The notes under the pieces: generated by a model
Told to the model about the DNA's origin: nothing
Databases searched by the model: none
Seen by the model: the letters and a program-made list of their open reading frames with translations, nothing else
Shown: positions 28,803 to 39,401 of the stretch, in pieces
Layout of the letters: every line of letters begins with the position of its first letter
Position numbering within the stretch: the first letter of the stretch is position 1
NCBI RefSeq assembly: GCF_000379905.1
Contig: NZ_KB904057.1
Coordinates: 62,001-126,000, forward strand
Length of the DNA: 64,000 nucleotides
Direction: 5' to 3'
From: Rodentibacter pneumotropicus DSM 21403
GTDB taxonomy: Bacteria > Pseudomonadota > Gammaproteobacteria > Enterobacterales > Pasteurellaceae
Program-made: the position numbers and the translations under genes

Positions 28803-29267
28803 ATGAAAAAAATGGCAGTAGCATTAACACTTGCTGTTACATTTGGTATCACCGGTTGTGCGAATACTGATATTTTTAGTGGTGATGTTTACTCTGCCGG
28901 TCAGGCAAAGGAAGCTCGTTCAATTAGTTACGGTACGTTAGTTTCTGTCCGCCCGGTAAAAATTCAAGCTGATAATCAGGGAGTAATCGGTAGTGTCGGC
29001 GGTGGTGTACTTGGTGGTGTTGCGGGTAGCGCAATCGGTGGTGGTCGTGGTCAAGCGATTGCTACGGCTGTAGGTGCGATTGCCGGTGCTATAGCGGGTA
29101 GCAAAATTGAAGAAAAAGCGAGCCAAGTTAATGGTGCAGAACTTGTCATTAAAAAAGATGATGGAAAAAGCATCGTTGTAGTTCAAAAAGCAGACCCTAA
29201 ATTTGTCGCTGGTAAGCGTGTACAAATTGTAGGTGGTTCATCACTCAATGTTTCTGTAATTAACTAA
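28803..29267 (+). CDS. pcp: Glycine-zipper outer-membrane lipoprotein Pcp / SlyB family
   Basis: 154 aa. The lipobox is GITGC. The mature protein contains a glycine-zipper segment rich in GG and GxxxG (GSVGGGVLGGVAGSAIGG, then AGAIAGSKIEEKA) and a beta-rich C-terminus, the pattern of SlyB/Pcp, known in Haemophilus as PAL cross-reacting lipoprotein. Outer-membrane location is inferred. It follows the small lipoprotein by 26 nt and is closed by a terminator. Confidence 0.9.
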   Translation: MKKMAVALTLAVTFGITGCANTDIFSGDVYSAGQAKEARSISYGTLVSVRPVKIQADNQGVIGSVGGGVLGGVAGSAIGGGRGQAIATAVGAIAGAIAGSKIEEKASQVNGAELVIKKDDGKSIVVVQKADPKFVAGKRVQIVGGSSLNVSVIN

Positions 29268-29290
29268 CAGATTTTTATTCTAATAAAAAA

Positions 29291-29315
29291 AGCGAACATT
29301 ATGTTCGCTTTTTTA
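29291..29315. terminator. Bidirectional terminator between pcp and aroA
   Basis: AGCGAAC (29291-29297) / GTTCGCT (29303-29309), flanked by A and T runs, so usable from both sides. Confidence 0.85.
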
Positions 29316-29351
29316 GTATTTAGAATACCATATAAAATTTTCCGTATTTAT

Positions 29352-30650
29352 TTAATCTCTAGCACAAATCTTTTCAAATTCTTTAAAAAATGTTGGGAAG
29401 GTTTTTGCCGTGCATTGAGGATCAAGAATTGTTACGGGGGTATCCGAAAGTGCTATCAGTGCAAAACACATTGCCATACGATGATCATTATAGGTCGCAA
29501 TGCTTGCGTGTTGAAATTTGTTTAATGGAAGTGGAGTAATACGAATAAAATCTTCACCTTCCTCAACTTCTGCTCCGATTTTTCTTAATTCAGTTGCCAT
29601 TGCGGTGAGACGATCCGTCTCTTTCACACGCCAGTTGTAAATATTGCGAATAGTGGTTTTGCCTTCTGCAAAAAGTGCGGTTGTTGCAATAGTCATTGCC
29701 GCATCAGGGATATGATTCATATCCATATCAATTCCATGAAGCTCGGTCTTTTCTACCTGAATAAAATCAGCTCCCCAAGTTACTTTTGCTCCCATTTTCT
29801 CTAATACTTCGGCAAATAAGCGATCACCTTGTATAGAATTTTTTCCAATACCGGTAATTTTTATTTTTCCTTTGATAGCGGCGGCCGCTAAAAAGTAAGA
29901 AGCAGAGGAAGCGTCACCTTCTACCAGATATGTACCGGGTGAAAGATAGGATTGGTTACCTTTAATATGGAAAGTTTTGTATTTATGGTTTGTTACATTG
30001 ATACCAAAATCTTCCATCATTGCCAACGTGATGTCAATATAAGGTTTGGAAACTAACTCTCCAATAACTTCTATTTCTACATCGTTTTCAGAAAGGGGGG
30101 CTGCCATTAAAAGTGCGGTCAGAAATTGTGATGAAATTGAACCATCGATTTTGATTTTTCCGCCTTTTATACCACGATTTCGAATTGCAAGAGGTGGATA
30201 ACCCTCGTTTTCCAAATAACGAATATCGGCACCGGCTTGGAGAAGTGCATCGACTAAGTGCCGAATAGGACGTTCTTTCATTCTAGGTTCACCGGTGAGA
30301 ATTACTTCACCTCCTATTTCACCTTTCAAACAAAGTGCGGCACTTAATGGGCGCATTGCCGTACCTGCATTACCAAGAAACAGAGAGAGCCCGCCTTGAA
30401 CATTAAATGCTCCACCTAGACCTTCAATTTCACAGAAGGTTTTATCCTCAGAAAGTTGGTAATTTACCCCGAGTGCTTTGAGAGCATTCAGCATATGACG
30501 AATATCATCACTATCGAGCAAGTTAGTGACTTTTGTTGTACCCTTAGCCAGTGCGGCAAGAAGCAGTGCACGGTTAGATAAACTTTTTGAGCCGGGAAGG
30601 TTAATTGTACCTTCAACCATCTTAATTGGCATGAGAGTAATTGATTCCAT
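29352..30650 (-). CDS. aroA: 3-phosphoshikimate 1-carboxyvinyltransferase (EPSP synthase)
   Basis: 432 aa, class I EPSP synthase of the shikimate pathway, making EPSP from shikimate 3-P and PEP. Motifs: [20 protein letters not shown] at the N-terminus, [15 protein letters not shown] for PEP binding, and the later [10 protein letters not shown]. The start overlaps the purU stop by one base (TAATG), so it is the second gene of a purU-aroA operon. Confidence 0.96.
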   Translation of the reverse strand: MESITLMPIKMVEGTINLPGSKSLSNRALLLAALAKGTTKVTNLLDSDDIRHMLNALKALGVNYQLSEDKTFCEIEGLGGAFNVQGGLSLFLGNAGTAMRPLSAALCLKGEIGGEVILTGEPRMKERPIRHLVDALLQAGADIRYLENEGYPPLAIRNRGIKGGKIKIDGSISSQFLTALLMAAPLSENDVEIEVIGELVSKPYIDITLAMMEDFGINVTNHKYKTFHIKGNQSYLSPGTYLVEGDASSASYFLAAAAIKGKIKITGIGKNSIQGDRLFAEVLEKMGAKVTWGADFIQVEKTELHGIDMDMNHIPDAAMTIATTALFAEGKTTIRNIYNWRVKETDRLTAMATELRKIGAEVEEGEDFIRITPLPLNKFQHASIATYNDHRMAMCFALIALSDTPVTILDPQCTAKTFPTFFKEFEKICARD

Positions 30651-31486
30651 TACAGCACCACTGTTTTATTTTTATAGACAAAGATTCTATCATGAAGTGC
30701 AAGATCAAGTGCGCGGCTGAGTACCGTTTTTTCTACATCTCTGCCGGCATGCATCATCGCATCAGCACTATAAGTATGATCTACATTAATCACATTCTGC
30801 ATAATGATTGGGCCTTGATCCAATTCATTATTAATAAAATGTGCGGTAGCACCGATAATTTTTACACCCCTCTCATAGGCCTGATGGTAAGGTTTTGCAC
30901 CAATAAATGCAGGCAAGAAAGAGTGATGAATATTAATAACACGGTTTGGATAGCGCTCTACGAACTCAGGATTAAGTACACGCATGTATTTGGCTAATAC
31001 AATATAGTCTGGAGTGTATTCGTCAATTTTTGCCGCAAGTAATTTATCATGCTCAATTCGAGTTAAACCTTCATGGCTAATGTAATGAAATGGAATATTA
31101 AAACGTTCAACCAGTTCTCGTAAGTTATCGTGATTACCAATAACTGCGACAATTTCTACATCCAGTGCGCCGTAATAATTTTTCATTAAAATATCACCAA
31201 GACAATGAGCTTCTTTAGTGACTAAAATGACAATACGTTTACGTTTTGAGCTAATTAATCGACAATTTGTGCCTTTTGGTAAACTATATTTGAGATCTTC
31301 AAGTAAAGTTATTTCATTAAAAATCCCTTCAAGCTCTGTACGCATAAAGAAATGCTTTGTTTCAAAATCAACAAATTCATTATTGTGCAAAATATTTAAT
31401 TGGTGTTTATAACAAATATTTGTAATCTTAGCGATTAAACCTTTATCATCAGGGCAATCGGTGAGAAGTATTTTTTTTTCGATCAT
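30650..31486 (-). CDS. purU: Formyltetrahydrofolate deformylase PurU
   Basis: 278 aa. An N-terminal ACT domain ([22 protein letters not shown]) precedes a formyltransferase-like hydrolase domain with [19 protein letters not shown] and [15 protein letters not shown]. It releases formate from 10-formyl-THF for purine synthesis and for balancing one-carbon pools. It follows hns on the minus strand, with a terminator between them. Confidence 0.95.
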   Translation of the reverse strand: MIEKKILLTDCPDDKGLIAKITNICYKHQLNILHNNEFVDFETKHFFMRTELEGIFNEITLLEDLKYSLPKGTNCRLISSKRKRIVILVTKEAHCLGDILMKNYYGALDVEIVAVIGNHDNLRELVERFNIPFHYISHEGLTRIEHDKLLAAKIDEYTPDYIVLAKYMRVLNPEFVERYPNRVINIHHSFLPAFIGAKPYHQAYERGVKIIGATAHFINNELDQGPIIMQNVINVDHTYSADAMMHAGRDVEKTVLSRALDLALHDRIFVYKNKTVVL

Positions 31487-31515
31487 AATACTAATGTTTT
31501 GATTTTAAATAAAAG

Positions 31516-31540
31516 AGAACCCATAAAATATATGGGTTCT
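31516..31540 (-). terminator. Terminator after hns
   Basis: AGAACCCATA / TATGGGTTCT, a 10-bp perfect stem (31516-31525, 31531-31540) with a 5-nt loop. On the minus strand it is followed by CTTTTATTT. Confidence 0.8.
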
Positions 31541-31556
31541 TAGAGAGAAGGGATAA

Positions 31557-31961
31557 TTAAATTTCAAAGTCAGATAAAGACTTACCTGCATCTAAAGCTT
31601 TTTGAATTACGCTTGGAGTACGCCCTTGACCAGTCCAAGTTTTTTGTTCTCCACTTTCAGTTGTATATTTATATTTCGCTGGAAGGGGTTTACGTTTTTT
31701 ACGAGAACCTGAGGAGAAAGTACCAATAATGGCTTGCAATTCTTCAGCAGTAATTCCTTCCTGTTTAATTAATTCCTTATATTTTGCAATACGTGCTTTA
31801 CGCTCAATTTCAGCTTGTTGGATTTCTTCCATTTGTACACGTTTTTCAGCAAGCGCTTCTTCAAATTTCTTTAATGCATTCTCAGCTTGTTCTAATGTTA
31901 AATCACGTACTGCGGCACGAATACTGTGACGGTTAGTAAATATTTTAGTTAAATCAGCCAT
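31557..31961 (-). CDS. hns: Nucleoid protein H-NS
   Basis: 134 aa. The N-terminal coiled-coil oligomerisation region (about 1-70) is followed by a basic linker (GSRKKRKPLPAKYKY) and the C-terminal DNA-binding domain with the core motif TWTGQGRTP, which inserts into the minor groove of AT-rich DNA. It silences AT-rich and acquired genes. The upstream 460 bp are AT-rich, compatible with self-control, though no site was assigned. Confidence 0.95.
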   Translation of the reverse strand: MADLTKIFTNRHSIRAAVRDLTLEQAENALKKFEEALAEKRVQMEEIQQAEIERKARIAKYKELIKQEGITAEELQAIIGTFSSGSRKKRKPLPAKYKYTTESGEQKTWTGQGRTPSVIQKALDAGKSLSDFEI

Positions 31962-32203
31962 AATAAACCTCTATTTTTATGATGTGTAAAAATATAAACT
32001 TCAATGCGCCCATAATAACGAAATTAATTCATAAGGTAAATCTTAAATTTAAATAAAATTAAGTATAATGGGATGATGAGTACCATATTTTAAATATTTA
32101 TTATGTATATTATCTCATTATGATTTTTGGCTAAGTTGAAGTAATTTACAGAATTTATTAGATTTTTTTTCAGTTTTCCTGTAATCTTCCTGCTCCTTAC
32201 AAA

Positions 32204-32427
32204 GTAGAGGTGCGATTACTATAAGTATTTTTTCCGAGTGGATAGCGATGACGAAAAAGGAAAGGAGTAGTCGCCGAAATCAGTTAAAAGTCATTTTAAC
32301 TGGTTGGTAGCGTATCTGAAAGGAACGTTACTGTCATAGTGAATAACTATGGAGCGCTACGGTTAGGTGGGCTGTTATTACCTCATTTTCTGCCGTTGTC
32401 TCCATTAATTTTAGGTGTAACTTAATG
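32204..32427 (+). promoter_or_regulatory. Lysine riboswitch (L box) with probable translational expression platform
   Basis: Aptamer at about 32204-32360. It shows the L-box core in order: AGAGGTGCG (32206 on), AAGTA, CGAAAAAGGA, GTCGCCGAA, then ACTGTCAT...GGAG and closing CTAC pairing with GTAG at the 5' end. Downstream, ACCT at 32380-32383 can pair either with AGGT at 32365-32368 or with the ribosome-site AGGT at 32413-32416; with the latter, GTTA / TAAC extends the helix. No terminator is seen before the start codon, so translation control is more likely than attenuation. Confidence 0.92.
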
Positions 32428-33945
32428 GAACTTATCGATTATTCTTCTTCAATTTGGTCTATCTCTCCTGCATTACTGGCAATCTTGTTGGCGATTGTAA
32501 CACGTCGTGTATTAGTATCTCTGAGCTCAGGGATTTTAGTGGGGGCGTTAATGCTTAATAATGCCTCTCTTTTACCTACTTTTATTTATTTGAAAGATAA
32601 TATTGTTTCTTTGGTGTACAGTGATGGTGCGATTAATTCAAACATGAATATCGTTCTTTTCTTAATTTTGCTTGGTGTTTTGACAGCACTTTTAACCGTA
32701 TCCGGTAGTAACCGTGCTTTTGTGGAATGGGCTCAAAAGCGCATTAAGGATCGCCGTGGTGCAAAATTATTAGCCGCATCTTTGGTTTTTGTTACGTTTA
32801 TTGATGATTACTTCCATAGCCTTGCAGTGGGGGCGATTGCTCGTCCTGTAACCGATCGTTTCAAGGTATCTCGGGCAAAATTAGCTTATATTCTTGATTC
32901 TACCGCTGCACCAATGTGTGTGATGATGCCGGTTTCAAGCTGGGGGGCTTATATCATAACCTTAGTAGCGGGTTTATTAACCACCTATTCTATTACTGAA
33001 TACACACCAATTTGGGCATTTATGGCAATGAGCGCAATGAATTACTATGCGATCTTTGCATTGCTTATGGTATTTTTTGTTGCCTATTTCTCATTTGATA
33101 TCGCTTCTATGGCTCGTCACGAAAAAGCTGCAATGACACGAGAAAATCAAGAAAAGGAAGAACAGTTAGGCGTAGAAGGTCACGTTCGGAATCTTGTTTT
33201 CCCTATTTTGATTTTGATTGTAGCTACGGTGTCAATGATGATATATACCGGTGGGCAAGTTCTTACTGAAGCAGGATCGCCATTTTCTGTATTAGGTGCT
33301 TTTGAAAATACTAACGTGGGTGTTTCTCTTGTTGTTGGGGGGGGAAGTGCGGTTATTATATCGACAGTTTTGATTATGTTAGATGGGCAGATAAGTTTTG
33401 GGGAATATGCACGCGCATGGAAATTAGGTGTTAAATCTATGTCAGGGGCAATTGCAATTTTATTCTTTGCTTGGACAATCAATAAAGTTGTCGGTGATAT
33501 GCAAACGGGTAAATATTTATCTTCCTTGGTCTCTAATAACATTCCTGTTCAATTTTTGCCGGTTCTCTTATTCATTCTTGCTTCGGCGATGGCGTTTTCG
33601 ACGGGGACAAGTTGGGGTACATTCGGTATTATGTTACCTATTGCTGCCTCAATGGCAACGAATGCAGCACCGGAATTAATGTTAGCCTGCCTTTCGGCTG
33701 TAATGGCAGGCGCAGTATGCGGAGATCACTGTTCACCGGTTTCGGATACTACGATTCTTTCTTCTACTGGGGCAAAATGTAACCATATGGATCACGTAAC
33801 GACCCAATTGCCTTATGCTTTAACGGTTGCGGCAGCAAGTTGCATCGGCTATATCACAGTTGGTTTTACAGAGTCCGGTGTAGCAGGGTTTGTGGCAACA
33901 GCCGTATCCTTAGTTATACTCGTTTTTATCGTGAAAAAACGCTAA
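32425..33945 (+). CDS. lysW: NhaC-superfamily transporter under lysine control (LysW-type)
   Basis: 506-aa polytopic inner-membrane protein of the NhaC Na+/H+ antiporter superfamily, with about 11-12 helices. Conserved stretches are FVTFIDDYFHSLAVG, STAAPMCVMMPVSSWGAY, FSTGTSWGTFGIMLPIA and CGDHCSPVSDTTILSSTGAKC. The lysine riboswitch directly upstream points to lysine as the regulator and, by inference, the substrate. Comparative work on lysine regulons proposed the name LysW for such proteins in Pasteurellaceae. Sodium/proton antiport alone cannot be excluded. Confidence 0.88.
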   Translation: MELIDYSSSIWSISPALLAILLAIVTRRVLVSLSSGILVGALMLNNASLLPTFIYLKDNIVSLVYSDGAINSNMNIVLFLILLGVLTALLTVSGSNRAFVEWAQKRIKDRRGAKLLAASLVFVTFIDDYFHSLAVGAIARPVTDRFKVSRAKLAYILDSTAAPMCVMMPVSSWGAYIITLVAGLLTTYSITEYTPIWAFMAMSAMNYYAIFALLMVFFVAYFSFDIASMARHEKAAMTRENQEKEEQLGVEGHVRNLVFPILILIVATVSMMIYTGGQVLTEAGSPFSVLGAFENTNVGVSLVVGGGSAVIISTVLIMLDGQISFGEYARAWKLGVKSMSGAIAILFFAWTINKVVGDMQTGKYLSSLVSNNIPVQFLPVLLFILASAMAFSTGTSWGTFGIMLPIAASMATNAAPELMLACLSAVMAGAVCGDHCSPVSDTTILSSTGAKCNHMDHVTTQLPYALTVAAASCIGYITVGFTESGVAGFVATAVSLVILVFIVKKR

Positions 33946-34001
33946 AAATGTGATCCGATTCAAAAAAACAAATAAAAAATAAAATTTTTATATTTTTATA
34001 A

Positions 34002-34027
34002 AATGCGACATAAAGTCGCATTTTTTG
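34002..34027 (+). terminator. Intrinsic terminator after lysW
   Basis: AATGCGAC / GTCGCATT (34002-34009, 34015-34022) with a T run. The gap to ilvI (34028-34215) is very AT-rich, holds a GTCTAGAC palindrome at 34121-34128, and has a USS at about 34187-34200 just ahead of the ilvI ribosome site. Confidence 0.85.
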
Positions 34028-34215
34028 TTTTTTTAAGCATTTTTATTTTATTTTATTCTTTATTTTTAATGATTGTTGGTTTTTTATTTTTGTATTTTAT
34101 GGCTTTGATGCTGTCAAGGTGTCTAGACAAAGATTTTTTTGTCAGTATGATGAAATAAATCAAGAAAATATCAGTTAATAATCAATTAAAGTGCGGTCAA
34201 TTTTAGGAGTAAATT

Positions 34216-35940
34216 ATGAAAAAATTATCCGGTGCCGAAATGGTAGTGCAATCACTACGTGATGAGGGCGTAGAGTATTTGTTTGGTTATCCGGGAGGTG
34301 CGGTACTCGATATTTATGATGCGATTCACACCCTTGGTGGCATTGAACATATTCTTGTTCGTCATGAACAAGCCGCTGTCCATATGGCGGACGGTTATGC
34401 GCGCGCAACAGGTAAAGTAGGTTGTGTATTGGTGACATCAGGTCCCGGTGCGACTAATGCTGTCACAGGTATTGCCACCGCTTATGCGGACTCAGTGCCG
34501 ATGGTCGTAATTTCAGGACAGGTGATGAGTCATTTAATCGGTAGCGATGCTTTCCAAGAATGCGATATGGTGGGGATTTCACGCCCTGTAGTAAAACACA
34601 GTTTTATTGTGAAAAAAGCGGAAGATATCCCGGAAACAATCAAAAAAGCCTTTTATATTGCATCTACCGGTCGTCCCGGTCCGGTTGTGGTTGATATTCC
34701 AAAAGACACGGTAAATCCGAATCATAAATTCCCTTATGAATATCCAAAATCTGTTGAAATGCGTTCTTATAACCCGACAGTGAATGGACATAAAGGACAG
34801 ATTAAAAAAGCATTAAAAGCTTTATTAGTGGCAAGGAAACCTGTGTTATTCGTAGGCGGTGGTGCGGTTGCCGCAGAATGTAGTGAAGCATTAACCCAAT
34901 TTGCCCAACGTTTGAATTTACCGGTGACGGCATCGCTGATGGGATTAGGTGTCTATCCGAGTACGGATAAACAATTTTTAGGGATGCTTGGTATGCACGG
35001 AACCTATGAAGCCAATAATGCGATGCATGAAAGTGATTTAATTCTAGGTATTGGTGTGCGTTTTGATGATCGCACGACAAACAATCTTGAGAAATATTGC
35101 CCACATGCAAAAGTTATTCAAATTGATATTGATCCGACATCAATTTCTAAAAATGTCCAAGTGTCGATTCCAATTGTCGGTAGTGCGAAAAATATTTTAG
35201 ATGAGTTTTTAAGTTTATTAGGTGAGGAAGGGGGGAATCGCCCACAAAATCATCTTGAAGAGTGGTGGAAACAAATTAATGAATGGAAAGCCAAAAACTG
35301 CTTGGATTTCGACCGCACTTCAGGCGTGATAAAACCGCAGCAAGTGATGGAAGCTGTTTACCGTATTACTAATGGTGAAGCTTATGTAGCTTCAGATGTA
35401 GGGCAACATCAAATGTTCGCAGCATTGCATTATCCCTTTGATAAACCGCGTCGTTGGATCAATTCCGGTGGATTAGGCACGATGGGCTTTGGTTTGCCTG
35501 CCGCATTAGGCGTAAAACTTGCCCAACCAAACGCCACAGTGGTGTGTGTGTCCGGGGACGGCAGTATTCAAATGAATATTCAGGAATTATCTACAGCAAC
35601 ACAATATGGCATTCCTATTGTCATTATTTGTTTGAATAACCATTTCTTAGGTATGGTGAAACAGTGGCAAGATTTGATTTATTCGGGACGGCACTCACAA
35701 ACCTATATGAATTCTTTGCCGGATTTTGTGAAATTAGCAGAATCTTACGGGCATGTAGGAATTAAAATTGCCACGCCGAATGAGTTAGAAAGTAAATTAG
35801 AAGAAGCGTTTAAACTTAAAAACAAGCTGGTATTTGTCGATATTAATGTCGATGAGGGTGAACACGTTTATCCAATGCAAGTGCGTGGCGGTGCAATGAA
35901 TGAAATGATTTTAGGTAAAACAAAAGGGGAGAATGAGTAA
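34216..35940 (+). CDS. ilvI: Acetolactate synthase III large subunit
   Basis: 574-aa ThDP enzyme making acetolactate or acetohydroxybutyrate for branched-chain amino acids. The catalytic Glu is in [19 protein letters not shown], and the ThDP-Mg motif runs [21 protein letters not shown] to NN. FAD-binding and PP domains are in normal order. A USS encodes DFDRTSG in the linker near 35308-35325. TTAGGAG precedes ATG. The stop overlaps the ilvH start. Confidence 0.96.
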   Translation: MKKLSGAEMVVQSLRDEGVEYLFGYPGGAVLDIYDAIHTLGGIEHILVRHEQAAVHMADGYARATGKVGCVLVTSGPGATNAVTGIATAYADSVPMVVISGQVMSHLIGSDAFQECDMVGISRPVVKHSFIVKKAEDIPETIKKAFYIASTGRPGPVVVDIPKDTVNPNHKFPYEYPKSVEMRSYNPTVNGHKGQIKKALKALLVARKPVLFVGGGAVAAECSEALTQFAQRLNLPVTASLMGLGVYPSTDKQFLGMLGMHGTYEANNAMHESDLILGIGVRFDDRTTNNLEKYCPHAKVIQIDIDPTSISKNVQVSIPIVGSAKNILDEFLSLLGEEGGNRPQNHLEEWWKQINEWKAKNCLDFDRTSGVIKPQQVMEAVYRITNGEAYVASDVGQHQMFAALHYPFDKPRRWINSGGLGTMGFGLPAALGVKLAQPNATVVCVSGDGSIQMNIQELSTATQYGIPIVIICLNNHFLGMVKQWQDLIYSGRHSQTYMNSLPDFVKLAESYGHVGIKIATPNELESKLEEAFKLKNKLVFVDINVDEGEHVYPMQVRGGAMNEMILGKTKGENE

Positions 35941-36431
35941 TGCGTAGAGTTTTGTCTGTTCTATTAGAAAATGAATCCGGTGCGCTATCACGCGTGGTGG
36001 GGTTATTCTCTCAACGTGCATTTAATATTGAGAGCCTTACCGTTGCACCAACGGATGATCCCACATTATCACGAATGACGATTGAAGCCGTAGGCGATGA
36101 GCAAGTGCTTGAACAAATTGAAAAGCAACTACATAAGCTTGTTGATGTGTTTAAAGTGATTAATTTAAGTAATCATGAACACGTTGAACGTGAAGTTTTA
36201 CTGGTAAAAATCCGCGCAACGGGGGCATCACGTGATGAAATTAAACGTCTCACCGATATTTTCCGTGGTCAAATTGTGGATGTCACGCCTAAATCCTACA
36301 CTGTTCAATTAACCGGTACAAAAGATAAGTTAGATGCTTTTGTTGCGGCAGTAAAGGAAGAAACAACATTGCTTGAAATTGTTCGTTCTGGATTAATCAG
36401 TCTTTCTCGTGGCGAGAAAAACATTCTTTAA
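35940..36431 (+). CDS. ilvH: Acetolactate synthase III regulatory subunit
   Basis: 163 aa. The N-terminal ACT domain (RRVLSVLLENESGALSRVVGLFSQRAFNIESLTV) binds valine for feedback inhibition; a C-terminal IlvH domain follows. It shares one base with the ilvI stop (TAATG), so the two subunits are translated as a coupled pair. It is closed by a hairpin at 36453-36483. Confidence 0.96.
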   Translation: MRRVLSVLLENESGALSRVVGLFSQRAFNIESLTVAPTDDPTLSRMTIEAVGDEQVLEQIEKQLHKLVDVFKVINLSNHEHVEREVLLVKIRATGASRDEIKRLTDIFRGQIVDVTPKSYTVQLTGTKDKLDAFVAAVKEETTLLEIVRSGLISLSRGEKNIL

Positions 36432-36452
36432 TTCATTCCTTCATTAATGAAA

Positions 36453-36483
36453 AGTCTGTACTCATAATGAGTGCGGATTTTTT
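36453..36483 (+). terminator. Terminator after ilvH
   Basis: 11-bp RNA stem with G-U pairs (AGTCTGTACTC 36453-36463 with GAGTGCGGATT 36469-36479), followed by a T tail. Confidence 0.7.
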
Positions 36484-36557
36484 ATCGTTCTTTGTGTTAA
36501 GTGATGATTTTCTTAGGAATGGGAAGAAAGAAAATTTTATAAGTAAAAATAAAAGAT

Positions 36558-36585
36558 AAAAAGGAAACTATCTGGTTTCCTTTTT
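36558..36585. terminator. Bidirectional terminator, mainly for lysS
   Basis: AAAAAGGAAAC / GTTTCCTTTTT, an 11-bp perfect stem (36558-36568, 36575-36585), just past the lysS stop on the minus strand. Confidence 0.85.
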
Positions 36586-36603
36586 CTATTTAGATTAATT
36601 CAC

Positions 36604-38112
36604 TTATCTTTGTCGCATTGCAGGAAACAGGATTACATCACGAATAGACGGGGCGTTTGCATAAAGCATTGCGAGGCGGTCGATTCCTAAACCTTCTCCG
36701 GCAGTCGGCGGTAATCCATGCTCCAATGCAACAACGAAATCTTCGTCTTTAAACATAGCTTCATCATCTCCCGCTTCTTTTGCAGCAACTTGCGCATCAA
36801 AACGTTCATTTTGATCTTCTGCATCATTTAATTCTGAAAAACCATTACCGATTTCACGTCCGCCGATAAATAATTCAAAGCGGTCGGTTACATCTGGGTT
36901 TTCATCATTGCGGCGGGCAAGTGGTGAAATTTCTGCCGGATGTGCCATTAAGAAGGTTGGCTGAATTAAATGGTGTTCCGCCACCTCCTCAAAAATAGCA
37001 TTCACGATACTACCTAATCCCCAAGATTTTTGTACTTCAATACCTAAACGTTCCGCAGTTGCTTTGGCACGATCGAAATCGTATAAATCTTCTTTCACAA
37101 TGCCTTTATCTGCGCCATATTTGATGGTTGCATCATGCAGGGTAATGCGTTCGAACGGCTTACCAAAATCAAATTCGAATTCACCGTATTTCACAATGGT
37201 CGTTCCAAGAATATCAATGGCTAGTTTGCGTAATAATTCTTCAGTATTGTCCATTAAATCGTGGTAATCCGCATAGGCTTGATAATATTCCAACATAGTA
37301 AATTCAGGATTGTGACGAACGGAAACCCCTTCATTGCGGAAGTTACGATTTAATTCGAATACGCGTTCAAAACCACCTACTACTAAACGTTTTAAGTAAA
37401 GTTCGGGCGCAATACGCAGATACATATCCACATCAAGTGCATTATGATGGGTGACGAAAGGACGTGCAGATGCACCACCCGGAATTGCTTGTAGCATTGG
37501 TGTTTCTACTTCCATGAAACCTTTTGAAATGAAATATTCACGAATTCCTGCGACGACTTTTGATCTAATGATAAAAGTACGGCGGGATTCCTCATTAGAA
37601 ATTAAATCCAAATAACGTTGGCGATAACGCATTTCTTGGTCAGTTAAGCCGTGGAATTTATCTGGTAACGGACGAAGTGCCTTAGTTAATAATTGAACTT
37701 CAACCGCTTTAACAGTAAGCTCTCCGGTTTTGGTTTTAAATAATGTGCCTTTAACACCGACAATATCACCTAAATCCCATTGACCGACATCATCTTTATA
37801 CACACCTTCCGGTAGATTATCGCGTGCCACGTAAAGCTGAATTTTACCGCTCATATCTTGCAAGGTGATAAATGTCGCTTTCCCCATTGCACGGCGGGTC
37901 ATAATACGGCCTGCAACAGCGACTTCAATATTTTTTTCTTTTAAGGTTTCCCCCTCTTCCGATTCATATTGATTATGTAAATCCTGTGCAAGAGAATCGC
38001 GGCGGAATTGGTTCGGAAAAGCATTGCCTTTAGTACGTAAGGCGGCTAATTTTTCACGGCGAACAAGCATTTCGCCATTGAGATCGAGTTCTTTTATTTC
38101 TTGTTCTGACAT
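36604..38112 (-). CDS. lysS: Lysyl-tRNA synthetase, class II
   Basis: 502 aa from ATG 38112, close to E. coli LysS (505). The N-terminal OB-fold anticodon domain precedes the class II core, with motif 2 in [26 protein letters not shown] and motif 3 in [26 protein letters not shown]. An upstream in-frame start at 38172 would overlap the prfB end and is less like the family. It lies 61 nt after prfB, the usual prfB-lysS operon. Confidence 0.95.
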   Translation of the reverse strand: MSEQEIKELDLNGEMLVRREKLAALRTKGNAFPNQFRRDSLAQDLHNQYESEEGETLKEKNIEVAVAGRIMTRRAMGKATFITLQDMSGKIQLYVARDNLPEGVYKDDVGQWDLGDIVGVKGTLFKTKTGELTVKAVEVQLLTKALRPLPDKFHGLTDQEMRYRQRYLDLISNEESRRTFIIRSKVVAGIREYFISKGFMEVETPMLQAIPGGASARPFVTHHNALDVDMYLRIAPELYLKRLVVGGFERVFELNRNFRNEGVSVRHNPEFTMLEYYQAYADYHDLMDNTEELLRKLAIDILGTTIVKYGEFEFDFGKPFERITLHDATIKYGADKGIVKEDLYDFDRAKATAERLGIEVQKSWGLGSIVNAIFEEVAEHHLIQPTFLMAHPAEISPLARRNDENPDVTDRFELFIGGREIGNGFSELNDAEDQNERFDAQVAAKEAGDDEAMFKDEDFVVALEHGLPPTAGEGLGIDRLAMLYANAPSIRDVILFPAMRQR

Positions 38113-38173
38113 TTTTTCTTTACCTTTGATTGTGAAAATTGGGTTGTAAAATTCTGTGGAAAATGACCGCACT

Positions 38174-39272
38174 TTATAGCCCTGCTTTCAAACTGGCTTC
38201 AATAAAGCGATCCAAATCGCCGTCAAGTACGGCTTGTGTGTTGCGATTTTCTATACCGGTACGCAAATCTTTAATACGTGAATCATCCAGCACATAAGAG
38301 CGAATTTGGCTGCCCCAGCCTATGTCGGATTTATTGTCTTCCATAGCTTGTTTATCGGCATTTTTCTTTTGTAGTTCCAGTTCATACAATTTCGCTTTTA
38401 ACTGCTTCATTGCCTGATCCTTATTTTTGTGTTGAGAACGATCATTTTGACACTGCACCACAATACCGCTTGGCATATGGGTGATTCGTACCGCACTTTC
38501 GGTTTTATTAACGTGCTGACCACCCGCACCGGAAGCGCGATAAACGTCAATACGTAGATCTGCCGGGTTGATTTCAATGTCAATATCATCATCAATTTCA
38601 GGATAAACAAATACGGCACTGAAAGAGGTATGACGGCGGTTATTGGAATCGAATGGGCTTTTTCGAACCAAACGATGAATGCCGGTTTCCGTGCGTAACC
38701 AACCGAAGGCATATTCACCGCTAATTTTAATGGTTGCAGATTTTAAACCTGCAACATCTCCATCGGAAACTTCCATTAATTCCGTTTTAAAGCCTTTGCT
38801 TTCAGCCCAACGTAAGTACATACGCAATAACATTTCTGTCCAATCCTGTGCCTCAGTGCCGCCGGAGCCGGCTTGCAAATCGACATAGCAATCAGAGGCA
38901 TCATGTTCGCCACTGAACATACGACGAAATTCCAATTGCGCCAGCTGCATTTCAAGCGTTTCTAATTCTGCGACGGCTTCGTTAAAGGTGTCTTCATCTT
39001 CAGCTTCTACCGCAAGCTCAAGTAGCCCGCCCACATCTTCCAAGCCTTGTTCTAAATTTCTGATGGTGTTCACGACTTGTTCAAGGGCTACCCGCTCTTT
39101 TCCTAGAGATTGTGCTCTGTCCGGATCGTTCCATACTTCGGGCTGCTCTAATTCTGCATTGACTTCTTCTAAACGTTCGACTTTAGCGTCAAAGTCAAAG
39201 ATACCCCCGAAGCACCGAAGTGCGGTCGGAAAGATCAACGATTTTATTTTTCACGGGGTTTATTTCAAACAT
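38174..39272 (-). CDS. prfB: Peptide chain release factor 2, with programmed +1 frameshift
   Basis: RF2 terminates at UGA and UAA. The real start is ATG 39272 ([19 protein letters not shown]). After 25 codons the frame meets TGA at 39195-39197 within CTT-TGA-C, preceded by the SD-like GGGGGT. A +1 shift continues as L-D-F-D-A-K into the long frame. This is the autoregulatory site known from E. coli, with the stop at codon 26 in both. Further motifs: GGQ in [14 protein letters not shown] and the SPF tripeptide in [13 protein letters not shown] encodes DRTS just before the site. It is cotranscribed with lysS. Confidence 0.96.
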
Positions 39273-39401
39273 AGTAAATTTGCTTTAACTGTAAGTTGGC
39301 GAATTATATGTTATTTTCTTATTTTTGGGTAGCTAGGGTTGCAGAAATTGCTAATTTATCTATAATCTCGGATTCGCCTTTAGCAAATTTAGGAATGAAA
39401 A

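Noticed and set aside
34113..34132. MetJ-like boxes before ilvI (palindrome GTCTAGAC)
   Set aside because: Only one 8-mer is a fair match; the neighbour is poor and ilvI is not a methionine gene.
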